In this document: one piece after another, positions 27,516 through 36,427 of the stretch
How positions within the stretch are numbered: the first letter of the stretch is position 1
Layout: each line of letters begins with the position of its first letter
NCBI GenBank assembly: GCA_015200345.1
Contig: CP054187.1
Span: forward strand, 3,518,470-3,582,469
DNA from: Planctomycetia bacterium
GTDB lineage: Bacteria; Planctomycetota; Phycisphaerae; UBA1845; UTPLA1
Length of the DNA stretch: 64,000 nucleotides
Direction of reading: 5' to 3'
Program-made: the position numbers and the translations under genes
Notes under the pieces: model-generated
Told to the model about the DNA's origin: nothing
Seen by the model: only the letters and a program-made list of their open reading frames with translations
The model's database searches: none

Positions 27516-27905
27516 TCAGTCATACCGGAAGATGCCCTTGCCCCACGCGTAAATGTAGCCCACGAGCAGGATCAGGAAGAAAACGATCATCGCGCCGAAC
27601 AGGAAGGTAATCTCCGCTTGCGGCGCGCCGGCGGCTCGGACGCTCGTCACCTTCACGGCCCAGGGGTACATGAAGATGATTTCCACGTCGAACAGCAGGA
27701 ACAGCATCGCGACGAGGTAGAAGCGGACGTTGAACCGCCGCCGGGCGTCGCCGATGACTTCCATGCCCGATTCGTACGAATCGTCCTTGCGCGGGCCATG
27801 CCGCGTGAGCTTCGGCAGGTAATGCGTGAGCAGCAGGATGACCAGACCCATCGCCGTCACCACGGCGAGCAGCACAGCGATGGGTCCGTAACCGAGGTCA
27901 GGCAT
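27516..27905 (-). CDS. nuoA: NADH-quinone oxidoreductase subunit A
   Basis: A small membrane subunit of complex I. The start at 27905 (MPDLGYGPIAVL) has AAGGA eight bases upstream; a 14-codon extension is unsupported. The 129-aa protein has three helices and the conserved YESGMEVIGDARRRFNVRFY loop and FDVEIIF motif. The first gene of the nuoABC set; a promoter candidate lies at 27950-27977. Confidence 0.95.
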   Translation of the reverse strand: MPDLGYGPIAVLLAVVTAMGLVILLLTHYLPKLTRHGPRKDDSYESGMEVIGDARRRFNVRFYLVAMLFLLFDVEIIFMYPWAVKVTSVRAAGAPQAEITFLFGAMIVFFLILLVGYIYAWGKGIFRYD

Positions 27906-27949
27906 TGAGTTCGTCCTTGATTCAGGTCGCCCCAGCGCGACGACCATCC

Positions 27950-27977
27950 ATCATACGGCCAGGTTCCCGTCCTGCAA
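27950..27977 (-). promoter_or_regulatory. Sigma70-like promoter candidate for nuoABC
   Basis: On the minus strand TTGCAG (27972-27977), a 16-bp spacer and TATGAT (27950-27955), about 45 bases before nuoA and just inside the 3' flank of the YbjQ gene. Confidence 0.4.
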
Positions 27978-27978
27978 G

Positions 27979-28311
27979 TCAGCCCCGTTCCGGCTCGATG
28001 ACGACCGCCGTGCCGTAACAAAGCACTTCCGTTCCACCGCGCGAGATGTCCGACGCATCGTAGCGCAGGCCGACAATGGCATTGGCGCCGATGGCGACGG
28101 CGTGGTCGATGAGCAGGTCGTAGGCCTGCTGCCGGGCCTGCTCGCACATTTCAGTGAACGCGCCGATGCGTCCGCCGATGATGCTCTTGAGGCCGCCCAG
28201 GATGTTCTGCGAAATCGTCGGCGCGCGAACGATGATGCCGCGCACGATGCCGAGGTACTTCACAATTCGATACCCTTCGATGGTGAACGTCGTGGTCACG
28301 GGGATGTTCAT
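27979..28311 (-). CDS. YbjQ/UPF0145 family protein
   Basis: A 110-aa protein starting at 28311 with GGGAG about ten bases upstream. The frame is open much further back across glyA, but only this part is protein-like. VTTTFTIEGYRIVKYLGIV, the GGRIGAFT turn, EQARQQAYDLL and GANAIVGLRYD are the hallmarks of the family, sometimes annotated as heavy-metal-binding. These proteins form a pentameric ring; their function is not established. It lies upstream of nuoA on the same strand and is divergent from glyA. Confidence 0.9.
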   Translation of the reverse strand: MNIPVTTTFTIEGYRIVKYLGIVRGIIVRAPTISQNILGGLKSIIGGRIGAFTEMCEQARQQAYDLLIDHAVAIGANAIVGLRYDASDISRGGTEVLCYGTAVVIEPERG

Positions 28312-28381
28312 ACGTTGCGTGCTCCCGATGCGGTGCAGAACGCTGCCGCGCAGGGATTTTAACCGCATTCGCCGGCTCGTG

Positions 28382-28410
28382 TTGCCCGCGACCATGCAAC
28401 TCTCTACAGT
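28382..28410 (+). promoter_or_regulatory. Sigma70-like promoter candidate for glyA
   Basis: TTGCCC (28382-28387), a 17-bp spacer and TACAGT (28405-28410), 63 bases before the ATG. Confidence 0.3.
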
Positions 28411-28473
28411 ATCCGCGGAACACCGAACCGCCGGACGCGCCTGCAATTCCGGCTTAACTTTACGGAGCGGCCG

Positions 28474-29829
28474 ATGGCTAACCCTGCACGCAATCCGATC
28501 GCCGACCAGGACCCCGAAGTGTGGAAGGCGTTTGTCGCCGAGGAGGATCGTCAGCAGAACACCTTGGAGTTGATTGCCTCGGAGAACCACGTCAGCCCGG
28601 CGGTGATGGCGGCAGCCGGCTCGATCTTCACGAACAAGTACGCCGAGGGCTACCCGGGCAAGCGCTACTACGGCGGCTGCGAGAACATGGATACGATCGA
28701 GCAGTTGGCGATTGATCGCGCGAAGGCGATCTTTCAATGCGAGCATGCGAACGTTCAACCGCACTCGGGCAGCCAGGCGAATCAGGCGGTGCTGCTGGCG
28801 GCGCTGCAACCGGGATCGCGGTTCGACGAGGCCGAGCAGCGCGAGAAGAATCCCGAGCAGCCGGTGCGCACGCCGGGTGACATGATTTTGTCGCTTCACT
28901 TGGACCACGGCGGGCACCTCTCGCACGGGAAGAACGTGAACATCAGCGGCAAGTGGTTCCGCGTGGTGCATTACACGGTCGATCGCCAGACCGGTCGGAT
29001 CAAGATGGACGAGGTGGCGGCGCTGGCGCGCGAGTGCAAACCGAAGCTCATCATCACCGGCGCGAGCGCGTACCCGCGCATCTGGGAGTGGGACACGTTC
29101 GCGGAGATCGCGAAATCGGTCGGTGCGCTGCTGATGGCCGACATCGCGCACATCGCCGGGCTGGTGGCGACGGGGCTGCATCCTTCGCCGGTTCCCGTGT
29201 GCGAGTTTGTGACAACGACGACGCACAAGACGTTGCGCGGCCCGCGAGCGGGGCTGACGATGTGCAAGGCCGACTGGGCGAAGAAGATCGACTCGGCGGT
29301 GTTCCCCGGTTTGCAGGGCGGCCCGCTGATGCACATCATCGCGGCGAAGGCCGTCGCCTTCGGCGAAGCGCTGCGGCCGGAGTTCAAGGCGTATCAGCAA
29401 TTGGTGCTGGACAATGCCAAGGCGCTGGCCGAGTCGTTGATGAGTCGCGGGCAGCAATTGGTTTCGGGCGGAACGGACAACCACCTGATGCTGCTGGATC
29501 TGCGCAAGGGCTATCCGAGCGTGACCGGCGCGATGGCGGAGAGCTGGCTGGGCGAGGCGGGCATCGTTGTGAACAAGAACATGATCCCGTACGACGAGCG
29601 CAAGCCGATGGAGACGAGCGGCCTGCGATTGGGCACGCCGGCGCTGTCCACACGTGGGATGGGTCCGGACGAAATGCGGAAGGTGGCCGGGCTGATTGAT
29701 GACGTGCTGGCCTCGCAGGGGGCCAGGGCGGTCATTCAGCGTGTGCGTGGCGAAGTCCTGGAACTCTGCAAGAGTTTCCCGCTGCATGGGCGGGGATCGT
29801 CGCCGGCGAATGTCGAATTGAAGAATTGA
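28474..29829 (+). CDS. glyA: Serine hydroxymethyltransferase
   Basis: A PLP enzyme that interconverts serine and glycine with transfer of a one-carbon unit to tetrahydrofolate. The 451-aa protein has [38 protein letters not shown] and the PLP-binding Lys252 in [15 protein letters not shown]. Compared with the usual ~420 aa it has about 20 extra residues after LLAALQPG ([20 protein letters not shown]), before the GGHLSHG active-site loop. The stop codon falls inside the left arm of a 20-bp inverted repeat (29823-29842). Confidence 0.97.
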   Translation: MANPARNPIADQDPEVWKAFVAEEDRQQNTLELIASENHVSPAVMAAAGSIFTNKYAEGYPGKRYYGGCENMDTIEQLAIDRAKAIFQCEHANVQPHSGSQANQAVLLAALQPGSRFDEAEQREKNPEQPVRTPGDMILSLHLDHGGHLSHGKNVNISGKWFRVVHYTVDRQTGRIKMDEVAALARECKPKLIITGASAYPRIWEWDTFAEIAKSVGALLMADIAHIAGLVATGLHPSPVPVCEFVTTTTHKTLRGPRAGLTMCKADWAKKIDSAVFPGLQGGPLMHIIAAKAVAFGEALRPEFKAYQQLVLDNAKALAESLMSRGQQLVSGGTDNHLMLLDLRKGYPSVTGAMAESWLGEAGIVVNKNMIPYDERKPMETSGLRLGTPALSTRGMGPDEMRKVAGLIDDVLASQGARAVIQRVRGEVLELCKSFPLHGRGSSPANVELKN

Positions 29830-29920
29830 AAATGTAGACATGCGGCGATGCACCGCGCGATTCTCCTGACAGGCTCGGAATGCGAAGCGTTCTCTTTTCT
29901 CATGTCTACATGCTCAATTC
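29823..29920. repeat. 20-bp inverted repeat with 58-bp loop
   Basis: GAATTGAAAATGTAGACATG (29823-29842) and the reverse complement of 29901-29920 (GAATTGAGCATGTAGACATG) match at 18 of 20 positions. The left arm contains the glyA stop codon and the right arm contains one of two candidate start codons (29910) of the next gene. Confidence 0.85.
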
Positions 29921-30674
29921 ATGGTTTCGCCGGGGTTTGATTCGGCCTCGCCCGGCGCCGACTGGGCCGATAGCGCGGCCGCGGCCCTGGGCGTCCGCCT
30001 TGGCGCTCGGCATCCCATTTCTTTTCGGCTGCACCGGCTCGGGCCGCGTCAACTTTGTCTCGCTGAACATGACCGAAATCGACCCGCCGCCGGCGAAAGC
30101 CTGGCAGTTTGACGCCACCGAGTGTTACTGGTGGCTCGATGACCAGGGCGATCTCAACGTCGCCCTGCGCAGCGTGCGCGATGCCGCGCTGCTGGGCAAA
30201 CTCGGCCGCGTCGAACTGTGCCTCTCATTCGTGCTGGACGCGCCGCCGGCCGGCAGCGGACGAAACTACCCCATTCGCCAGCGCGAGGTTCGCGCTGTGG
30301 CGCTGAACGCCATGCAAACGCATCGGTTCACGTCGTTCGCGGGCATCGCCGGTGTGACGACGCAGCCGAACAAGGGCCTTCACGGCAGCTTCCGCGTCTG
30401 GATGCACGCGCATTCCGAGTTGTCCATGTTCAACGTCATGCCCAATCGCCCCAGTCCGTTGCTGTGCTTCGGCACGTTCGAAGCGGTTCACGACCCCGTG
30501 CGCGGCCGCGCCCTGCGTGAGCGAACGGAATCGAGTGGATTCGCAAGACCTGCCAGACCGCGTACCTTCGGCGGCGCAACGTCGAATCCGTCGCCCGCCG
30601 CGACGTTCCCTGCCACCTCACAGTCGAGTGTATCGGACACGCCGAAGAACCCGCCGGGAACACCAAGCCCATAA
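29880..30674 (+). CDS. Putative lipoprotein of unknown function
   Basis: A 264-aa protein (254 aa if it begins at the ATG at 29910; no good Shine-Dalgarno decides between them). A basic, Pro/Arg-rich lead is followed by a hydrophobic core and a lipobox (PFLFGC), so a lipoprotein is likely. The middle ~150 residues are beta-rich (VALRSVRDAALLGKLGRVEL, HGSFRVWMHAHSELSMF) and no family is recognised. The last ~60 residues are Pro/Ser/Thr-rich and probably disordered. It follows glyA directly across the inverted repeat and may be in the same transcript. Confidence 0.7.
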   Translation: MRSVLFSHVYMLNSWFRRGLIRPRPAPTGPIARPRPWASALALGIPFLFGCTGSGRVNFVSLNMTEIDPPPAKAWQFDATECYWWLDDQGDLNVALRSVRDAALLGKLGRVELCLSFVLDAPPAGSGRNYPIRQREVRAVALNAMQTHRFTSFAGIAGVTTQPNKGLHGSFRVWMHAHSELSMFNVMPNRPSPLLCFGTFEAVHDPVRGRALRERTESSGFARPARPRTFGGATSNPSPAATFPATSQSSVSDTPKNPPGTPSP

Positions 30675-30902
30675 CACTTTTTTGAAGCGCGTCGCCGCGC
30701 AATTCGCACCGGACAGGGCGATCTTATCCCGCGTGTGCACCACTCCGCATCGGTCCGCCCGCGAAGAGTTGGTGTTGACGCCATTTCACGTCGAAAACTG
30801 AATTGTACGTTAGTAATCGGCATCGGGCGCCGTAGTGGGTTCGTCGCGCGCGGCGAATCGAACGGATCGGCCGCGGGCATCGGGTATCAGGAGGCACCTG
30901 TT

Positions 30903-32267
30903 TTGGGCACGCCGGAAGCTCCGCAGACACAAGGCAAGCGCAGTTGGCTGGAGCGAGCCCTTCAGCAAAGGATTTTCCTCGCACTGCTCGGCACGACGCT
31001 CGCCGGCGCAGCGATCCCGGCCATTCATTTCATGCGCCAGCAGGATCGCATTCAGAGGGCGATGGTTCTGCAATGGGTCGAGCAGCTGCGCACGAAGGCC
31101 GCACTGGCCTGGTCGGACGATGCCGCGTGCGCTGACTGGAATATCGACCGATTACTGGATAATACGTCGGTTCAGGCCGTGGCGTTCTGGAGGGGCGATG
31201 GGAAACGTCTGGCCGTTCGCGCGATCCGAGAAGGCGACTTGGCCGCACTGGAGCGGCCTCCGAGAGTGGATGGGACGGGCGATCCTCAAGCAAGCTGGCT
31301 CCATCGCACTGGTTCGGGCCGGAAATCGTATGTGTGCTATCGCGTTGATTTCCCGTTGCCGAGTGCAGCCCATGCGGGCGGCCCGCGCTTTGTTTCGGCG
31401 CTGTTGCGTTTGAATCACCCGGCAAGCGGTTTCTTGGATTGGGGCGTGGTAGTGGGGTCGCTGGCTGCGGTCGTTTGCATCGCCTTTGTGCTATTGATTC
31501 GGTGGTTGCGTGGCAACGTCCTTCGCCCGATGGGGGCCTTGCGCCGGCTGGCATCGACGGCGCACTTCGAGACCGATGCGGAGCTGGCCGCGCGCAGCGA
31601 CGAACTGGGCGAGCTGGCGAGAGCGATGAGCGAATTACGCGAGGAGACGGCGGTCTGGCGCGAACACGCCTGGCGCATCGAGCGGCGCATGGACTCGCGC
31701 ATCGCGGAAGAGACGATGTCAATCTCGCGCGATCTCAAACAAATCCAGCGAGAGATCTGGATTGACCCATTGACCGGTGTGAAGAACCGGCGGCTGATGC
31801 AGGAGCGCTTCCCCGCGATCTTCGAGGCCCAGCGCGCCGCGAAGAAGGACCTGACCATCGTCATGCTCGACCTGGATTACTTCAAGCAGCTCAACGATGC
31901 ACAGGGCCATGCGGCCGGTGACGAGGTCCTGGCATTCGCGGGCGAATTGCTTCGGCAATGCACGCGCGAAGAGGACCTGGTCATTCGCTACGGCGGCGAC
32001 GAATTCGCACTGATCCTGCCCGGCATGCATGTGAAAGAATCGGTGATTCTGGTCGAGCGGATTCTGGCGTTGTTCCGCCAGCGCGCCCGGATCATGACAC
32101 GCCTGGACCCGCCGCCGGGAATGACGGCCGGCATCGCCAGCCTACAGGCCAACCATCCCGCGAATTACAACGAGCTTCTGAAGATGGCCGACCAGGCGCT
32201 GTATGCGGCCAAGCGCGGCGGCCGGGGCCGGGTGAAGATGAGCGAGTCCGCTTCCTCCGCGTTGTGA
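30903..32267 (+). CDS. Membrane diguanylate cyclase (GGDEF)
   Basis: It is predicted to make cyclic di-GMP from two GTP. The start is TTG at 30903, eight bases after a perfect AGGAGG (30889-30894); an upstream ATG at 30735 adds residues without support. The 454-aa product has a transmembrane helix at ~22-42, an extracytoplasmic sensor of ~140 residues, a second helix (LDWGVVVGSLAAVVCIAFVL) and a HAMP-like linker. The catalytic domain has DPLTGVKNRR, DLDYFKQLND and the intact YGGDEFAL signature. An RxxD motif (REED) five residues before GGDEF is the inhibitory c-di-GMP site. There is no EAL domain. The signal sensed is unknown. Confidence 0.93.
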   Translation: MGTPEAPQTQGKRSWLERALQQRIFLALLGTTLAGAAIPAIHFMRQQDRIQRAMVLQWVEQLRTKAALAWSDDAACADWNIDRLLDNTSVQAVAFWRGDGKRLAVRAIREGDLAALERPPRVDGTGDPQASWLHRTGSGRKSYVCYRVDFPLPSAAHAGGPRFVSALLRLNHPASGFLDWGVVVGSLAAVVCIAFVLLIRWLRGNVLRPMGALRRLASTAHFETDAELAARSDELGELARAMSELREETAVWREHAWRIERRMDSRIAEETMSISRDLKQIQREIWIDPLTGVKNRRLMQERFPAIFEAQRAAKKDLTIVMLDLDYFKQLNDAQGHAAGDEVLAFAGELLRQCTREEDLVIRYGGDEFALILPGMHVKESVILVERILALFRQRARIMTRLDPPPGMTAGIASLQANHPANYNELLKMADQALYAAKRGGRGRVKMSESASSAL

Positions 32268-32360
32268 TGGATCGCGCCACGCGCCGACGCCCTGGCCGGT
32301 GGATCTCTCGGGTTCGCAAGGGGTCGTGCCTGATCCCGCTCTCTTCCATCGCCCCGACGG

Positions 32361-35144
32361 TTACCGGCGCGCTGAACGGGTCCGCTTGCCCTTGCGCATG
32401 CCGCCGGACGTCCGTTCCCTGATCGAAGCTTGTGCCGCGGCCAGCCGCGCGATCGGCACGCGATAAGGCGAGCAGCTTACATAGTCCATGCCGACTTCGT
32501 GACAAAAGTGGACCGAGTCGGGGTCGCCGCCGTGCTCGCCGCAGATGCCGATCTTGAGGTTCGGCTTCGTGGCGCGGCCCTTTTCGATCGCGTGGCGCAC
32601 GAGTTGCCCGACGCCGTCGCGGTCGATCGTCTGGAACGGATCGTGGGCAAAGATGGCGGCCTTGTCCTGGTTCACGTAGTCCGGCAGGAACCGGCCGGCG
32701 TCGTCGCGCGAAAGCGCCATCACCGTTTGCGTCAGGTCGTTCGTGCCGAATGAGAAGAACTCGGACACGCCGGCGATTTGGTCGGCCGTCAGCGCGGCCC
32801 GTGGCGTTTCGATCATCGTGCCGACGAGATAGTTCAGCCGCACGCCGGCGGTTTCGAGGATCTCCTGCGCGACGGATCGCGTGCGTTCGACGAGGATGCT
32901 CAATTCCTTCGCGTCGATGCAGAGCGGGATCATGATCTCGGGCAGTACCTTGATCTTTCTTCGGACGCATTCGACAGCGGCCTCGATGATTGCCCGCACC
33001 TGCATCTCAAGAATTTCGGGATAGGTGATGCACAAGCGGCAGCCGCGATGGCCGAGCATCGGATTGGATTCGTGGAGCTGCTCGACGCGTCGGCGGACTT
33101 TTTCGTACTCGACCCCGAGATGGGACGCCAGCTCGCGCTGTTTCTCCTCGGTGTGCGGCACGAATTCGTGCAGCGGCGGATCGACGAGACGGATCGTGAC
33201 GGGCTTGCCGTTCATCGCCTCGAAGATGCCGATGAAATCCTGCCGCTGGAAGGGCAGGAGCGTCGAGAGGGCCTTGCGCCGCTCGTCGGCCGTCTCGGCG
33301 ACGATCATCTCCTGAATCGCGCGACGGCGCTCCTCGGTGTCGAAGAACATGTGCTCGGTGCGGCACAGACCGATGCCCTCGGCACCCATGCGCACGGCGT
33401 TCTCGGCGTCGTAGGGGGTGTCGGCATTGGTGCGGACTCGAAGGCGGCGGCGGGCGTCGCACCACTTCATCAGGGTGTAATACTCCTGTGGCAACGTCGG
33501 CGTAACAAGCCCCAGCTCGCCTTCATAGATCGTGCCGGCTGATCCGTCGAGCGTGACGTAGTCGCCCGCGCGGAGGGTCTTGCCATTGAGCCGCAGCGTT
33601 TCCTGACGCTCGTTGATCTCCAGCGCCTCGCACCCCACGATGCAGCACTTTCCCCAGCCGCGCGCGACGACCGCCGCGTGGGATGTTTTGCCGCCCGTCG
33701 CCGTCAGGATGCCTTGCGCGACGTGCATCCCGCCGACGTCCTCGGGGCTGGTCTCGCGCCGAACGAGGATGACTTTCTTCCCCTCGGCGTGCCAGCGCTC
33801 GGCTTGCGGCGCGGTGAAGACAATCTGCCCGCAGGCCGCGCCGGGCACGGCGTTGATGCCGATGCCCAGTTGACGCATCGAAAGGCTCTTGGAGTCGAAT
33901 TGCGGATCGATGATCGGATAGAACAATCGCTCAATGTCGACACCGGTGATCCGCAGGATGGCCTCGTCGCTGGTCAGCACGGGCTTGGTTGCCGCCGCGG
34001 CGTAACGCTTGGGCAGGTACTTCTTCTTCACGAGGCGCGATGCTTCGGCCTTCGTCAGCAGCGGCTTGGTCGCCTGCTCCACGGCGATGCGAAACGTGGC
34101 GGTCGGCGTGCGCTTGCCGCTGCGGCATTGCAGCATGTAAAGCTTGCCGCGCTCGACGGTGAACTCCAGATCCTGCATGTCCTTGTAGTGTGTCTCAAGA
34201 ATGACACGAACGCCGCACAGCTGGTCGTACACCTCGGCGTTCTTGCGCTTCAGCTCTTCCAGTGCGATCGGTGTGCGAATGCCGGCGACCACGTCCTCGC
34301 CCTGGGCGTTCATCAGCAGGTCGCCGTAGAAGCGGTTCTCCCCGCTGTTCGGGTCGCGCGTGAAACACACACCCGTACCGCTGTCCTCGCCCATGTTGCC
34401 GAAGACCATCTGGCAAATCGAAACGGCTGTGCCGGGCAGGCCGTGGAACTTCTCCACGTCGCGGTACTTCACGGCCTTCTCGGCCATCCAGGAATTGAAG
34501 ACGGCGTCGATCGCGCCGCGGAGCTGTTCCCACGGCTCCTGCGGAAAGCCGCGACCTGTCTGCGACTGGAAAAACTCCTTGAACTCGGCGCACAACTCTC
34601 GCAGGTGATCCGCCGTCAACTCGGTGTCGAGCCGCAGGCCCAGCGATTGCTTCTTGTGGGCGAGCTTTTCTTCGAGCACTTCCTTCGAAAGGCCGACGAC
34701 GACGGTAGAATACATCTGGATAAATCTGCGGTACGAGTCCCACGCAAACCGTGCGTTGCCCGTGTTCTTCGCCAGGGCCTCGACCGACTGGTCGTTCAGG
34801 CCGAGGTTGAGCACCGTCTCCATCATGCCGGGCATCGAGACCGGCGCGCCGGAGCGAACGGAGACCAGCAACGGATCGCGCGCGTCGCCGAGCTTCTTCT
34901 TGCAGCATTTTTCAAGCTTGACCAGGTTCTGGCGGACTTGCGCTTCCAACCCGGTGGGCCACTTCCGCCCACGCTCGTAGTAGTACTTGCAGGCGTAGGT
35001 GGTGATGGTGAAGCCCGCGGGAACGGGCAGGCCGATGTTGGTCATCTCGGCGAGGCCCGCGCCTTTGCCGCCGAGAAGGTGTTTCTCACTGCTCTTGCCT
35101 TCCGCCTTGCCGCCGCCGAAGAAGTAAACAAACTTTTCCGCCAT
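32361..35144 (-). CDS. ppdK: Pyruvate, phosphate dikinase
   Basis: It reversibly converts pyruvate, ATP and phosphate to PEP, AMP and pyrophosphate. The start at 35144 (MAEKFVYFFGGG) is chosen over an upstream frame. The 927-aa protein has an N-terminal ATP-grasp domain with the GGKGAGLAEM motif, a phosphohistidine domain with His489 in GGKTSHAAVVARG, and a C-terminal PEP-binding barrel with GIGLCRTEHMF, FGTNDLTQ and the active-site Cys in GICGEHGGDP. About 35 residues just before the swivel domain (KKKYLPKRYAAAATKP) are less typical. With gap and gpmI in the same window, it supports lower glycolysis or gluconeogenesis. Confidence 0.96.
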   Translation of the reverse strand: MAEKFVYFFGGGKAEGKSSEKHLLGGKGAGLAEMTNIGLPVPAGFTITTYACKYYYERGRKWPTGLEAQVRQNLVKLEKCCKKKLGDARDPLLVSVRSGAPVSMPGMMETVLNLGLNDQSVEALAKNTGNARFAWDSYRRFIQMYSTVVVGLSKEVLEEKLAHKKQSLGLRLDTELTADHLRELCAEFKEFFQSQTGRGFPQEPWEQLRGAIDAVFNSWMAEKAVKYRDVEKFHGLPGTAVSICQMVFGNMGEDSGTGVCFTRDPNSGENRFYGDLLMNAQGEDVVAGIRTPIALEELKRKNAEVYDQLCGVRVILETHYKDMQDLEFTVERGKLYMLQCRSGKRTPTATFRIAVEQATKPLLTKAEASRLVKKKYLPKRYAAAATKPVLTSDEAILRITGVDIERLFYPIIDPQFDSKSLSMRQLGIGINAVPGAACGQIVFTAPQAERWHAEGKKVILVRRETSPEDVGGMHVAQGILTATGGKTSHAAVVARGWGKCCIVGCEALEINERQETLRLNGKTLRAGDYVTLDGSAGTIYEGELGLVTPTLPQEYYTLMKWCDARRRLRVRTNADTPYDAENAVRMGAEGIGLCRTEHMFFDTEERRRAIQEMIVAETADERRKALSTLLPFQRQDFIGIFEAMNGKPVTIRLVDPPLHEFVPHTEEKQRELASHLGVEYEKVRRRVEQLHESNPMLGHRGCRLCITYPEILEMQVRAIIEAAVECVRRKIKVLPEIMIPLCIDAKELSILVERTRSVAQEILETAGVRLNYLVGTMIETPRAALTADQIAGVSEFFSFGTNDLTQTVMALSRDDAGRFLPDYVNQDKAAIFAHDPFQTIDRDGVGQLVRHAIEKGRATKPNLKIGICGEHGGDPDSVHFCHEVGMDYVSCSPYRVPIARLAAAQASIRERTSGGMRKGKRTRSARR

Positions 35145-35283
35145 GAAAATTCTGACTCCGTTCTGCCGGTCGAGAGACCGCGCGCCGCGCACGCGATGGA
35201 CGCGCGGATCGCCGGGACGCCGACGGTGAGGGTTCTCGGGGGGATGCTGCCGCTTGTGCGATTCCGACAATCCGCCGCCACAC

Positions 35284-35328
35284 AAAAAACCGACGGATCG
35301 CCGCGAGATTCGCCAGCGCATCCGTCGG
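35284..35328 (-). terminator. Rho-independent terminator after msrA
   Basis: On the minus strand CCGACGGAT pairs perfectly with ATCCGTCGG over nine bases, followed by TTTTTT (35284-35289). It separates msrA from ppdK. Confidence 0.8.
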
Positions 35329-35391
35329 TGGGAATGTACGTCTCTCGGCGGGGACTGTCAATTTCAGGCCGGTTTCGTGAGCGGCAGAACG

Positions 35392-36051
35392 CTACCAGCG
35401 GCGGATGTGGCAGGACTTCTGACCCCGCTTGGCGAAATACTGCTGGTGATAATCTTCCGCGGGGTGGAACGTCACGGCGGGAACAATTTGTGTGACGATT
35501 TTGCCTTTCTCACGGCCGGAGTTCTGCTGCCGCTCGAGGCTGGCGCGAGCCGCCTTCTCCTGTGCCGGCGAGTGGTAGAAAATGGCCGAACGATACTGAT
35601 CGCCGACGTCCGGTCCTTGCCGGTTCATCTGGGTCGGGTCGTGGATCGCCCAGAAATTGTCCAGCAGCTTTTCATAGCTGATCTGGGTCGGGTCGAACTC
35701 GACCAGCACGGCCTCGGCGTGCCCCGTGGTGTGCGAGCAGACCTGTTCGTAGGTCGGTTTGTCGGTCTTGCCGCCGGTATAACCGACGGTTGTCTTGATA
35801 ACGCCGGGAAGGCTGGCGAACTCCAGTTCGACTCCCCAGAAGCAGCCCGCCGCAAACGTCGCCAATTCGGTTTTCATGGGTGGCAATCTCGTCTTAATGG
35901 GTTGAGAATCGGTCTCGCCGCCTGCGACGGGTTTTGCGCCGCCCTGCGCCGCCGAGGACGAGTTCCCGTCGCCCCCCTCATGGCATCCAGCCGTTGCGAG
36001 GCAAGCAAGGCCAAGAATCGTCACCGCCACGGCGTTTCGCAATGGAAACAT
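35392..36051 (-). CDS. msrA: Lipoprotein peptide-methionine (S)-S-oxide reductase
   Basis: It reduces methionine-S-sulfoxide in proteins. The start at 36051 has GGAG six bases upstream. The 219-aa product begins with a signal peptide and lipobox (LATAGC, Cys23), then a Ser/Gly linker. The MsrA domain starts near residue 60, with the nucleophile Cys70 in GCFWGVE. The [18 protein letters not shown] and FYHSPAQ motifs are intact, and QKSCHI provides a possible resolving Cys near the C-terminus. The lipid anchor places it outside the cytoplasm, where it would repair oxidised surface proteins. The TlpA-like redoxin next to it is a plausible electron donor. Confidence 0.93.
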   Translation of the reverse strand: MFPLRNAVAVTILGLACLATAGCHEGGDGNSSSAAQGGAKPVAGGETDSQPIKTRLPPMKTELATFAAGCFWGVELEFASLPGVIKTTVGYTGGKTDKPTYEQVCSHTTGHAEAVLVEFDPTQISYEKLLDNFWAIHDPTQMNRQGPDVGDQYRSAIFYHSPAQEKAARASLERQQNSGREKGKIVTQIVPAVTFHPAEDYHQQYFAKRGQKSCHIRRW

Positions 36052-36427
36052 CTGAACTCCCTGTACGACGGGCCGCGGCCACGCACGCACCGGCGCGATC
36101 CTCCGCAGCGTCGGAATGTTACTACCGGCGGTCGTGGCTTCCTATTCCCAGGTGTTCGGATCGGTTCAGCCGGACCCGGACGGAGGAATCCGGCGGCGTT
36201 TCCGATCCTGAAATCGTGCAAAGCGCACGACGACGGAATCAACTCGCTGCGCGAATTGGAAAGAGAAGCGAAGTTCCCGGGTCGATGCCGGGATGCCATC
36301 GCCGCAGCCATTGAATCGCGCCTTGATGCGGCTTCAGGTTGTCCGGATCATGCGCAGATGAAAAAGCGGCCGATGGCGAATGCCACCGACCGCCTAAGTT
36401 GATCAAGTCTCGTAACAAGGAACCGGG
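36052..36427. other. Intergenic region between msrA and the redoxin gene
   Basis: This 376-bp stretch holds the redoxin terminator at 36361-36393 and, presumably, the msrA promoter, although no clear sigma70 pair is visible. Short open frames here have no support. Confidence 0.4.
36361..36393 (-). terminator. Rho-independent terminator after the TlpA-like redoxin
   Basis: On the minus strand GCGGTCGGTGGC pairs with GCCATCGGCCGC (one or two wobble pairs), with a four-base loop, followed by TTTTT. Confidence 0.75.

Noticed and set aside
28312..29853. Upstream extension of the YbjQ frame across glyA
   Set aside because: Only the last 110 codons are protein-like and have a Shine-Dalgarno; the rest is the antisense of glyA.
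33678..35495. 605-codon plus-strand frame opposite ppdK
   Set aside because: It mirrors the codons of ppdK and lacks any recognisable protein feature.
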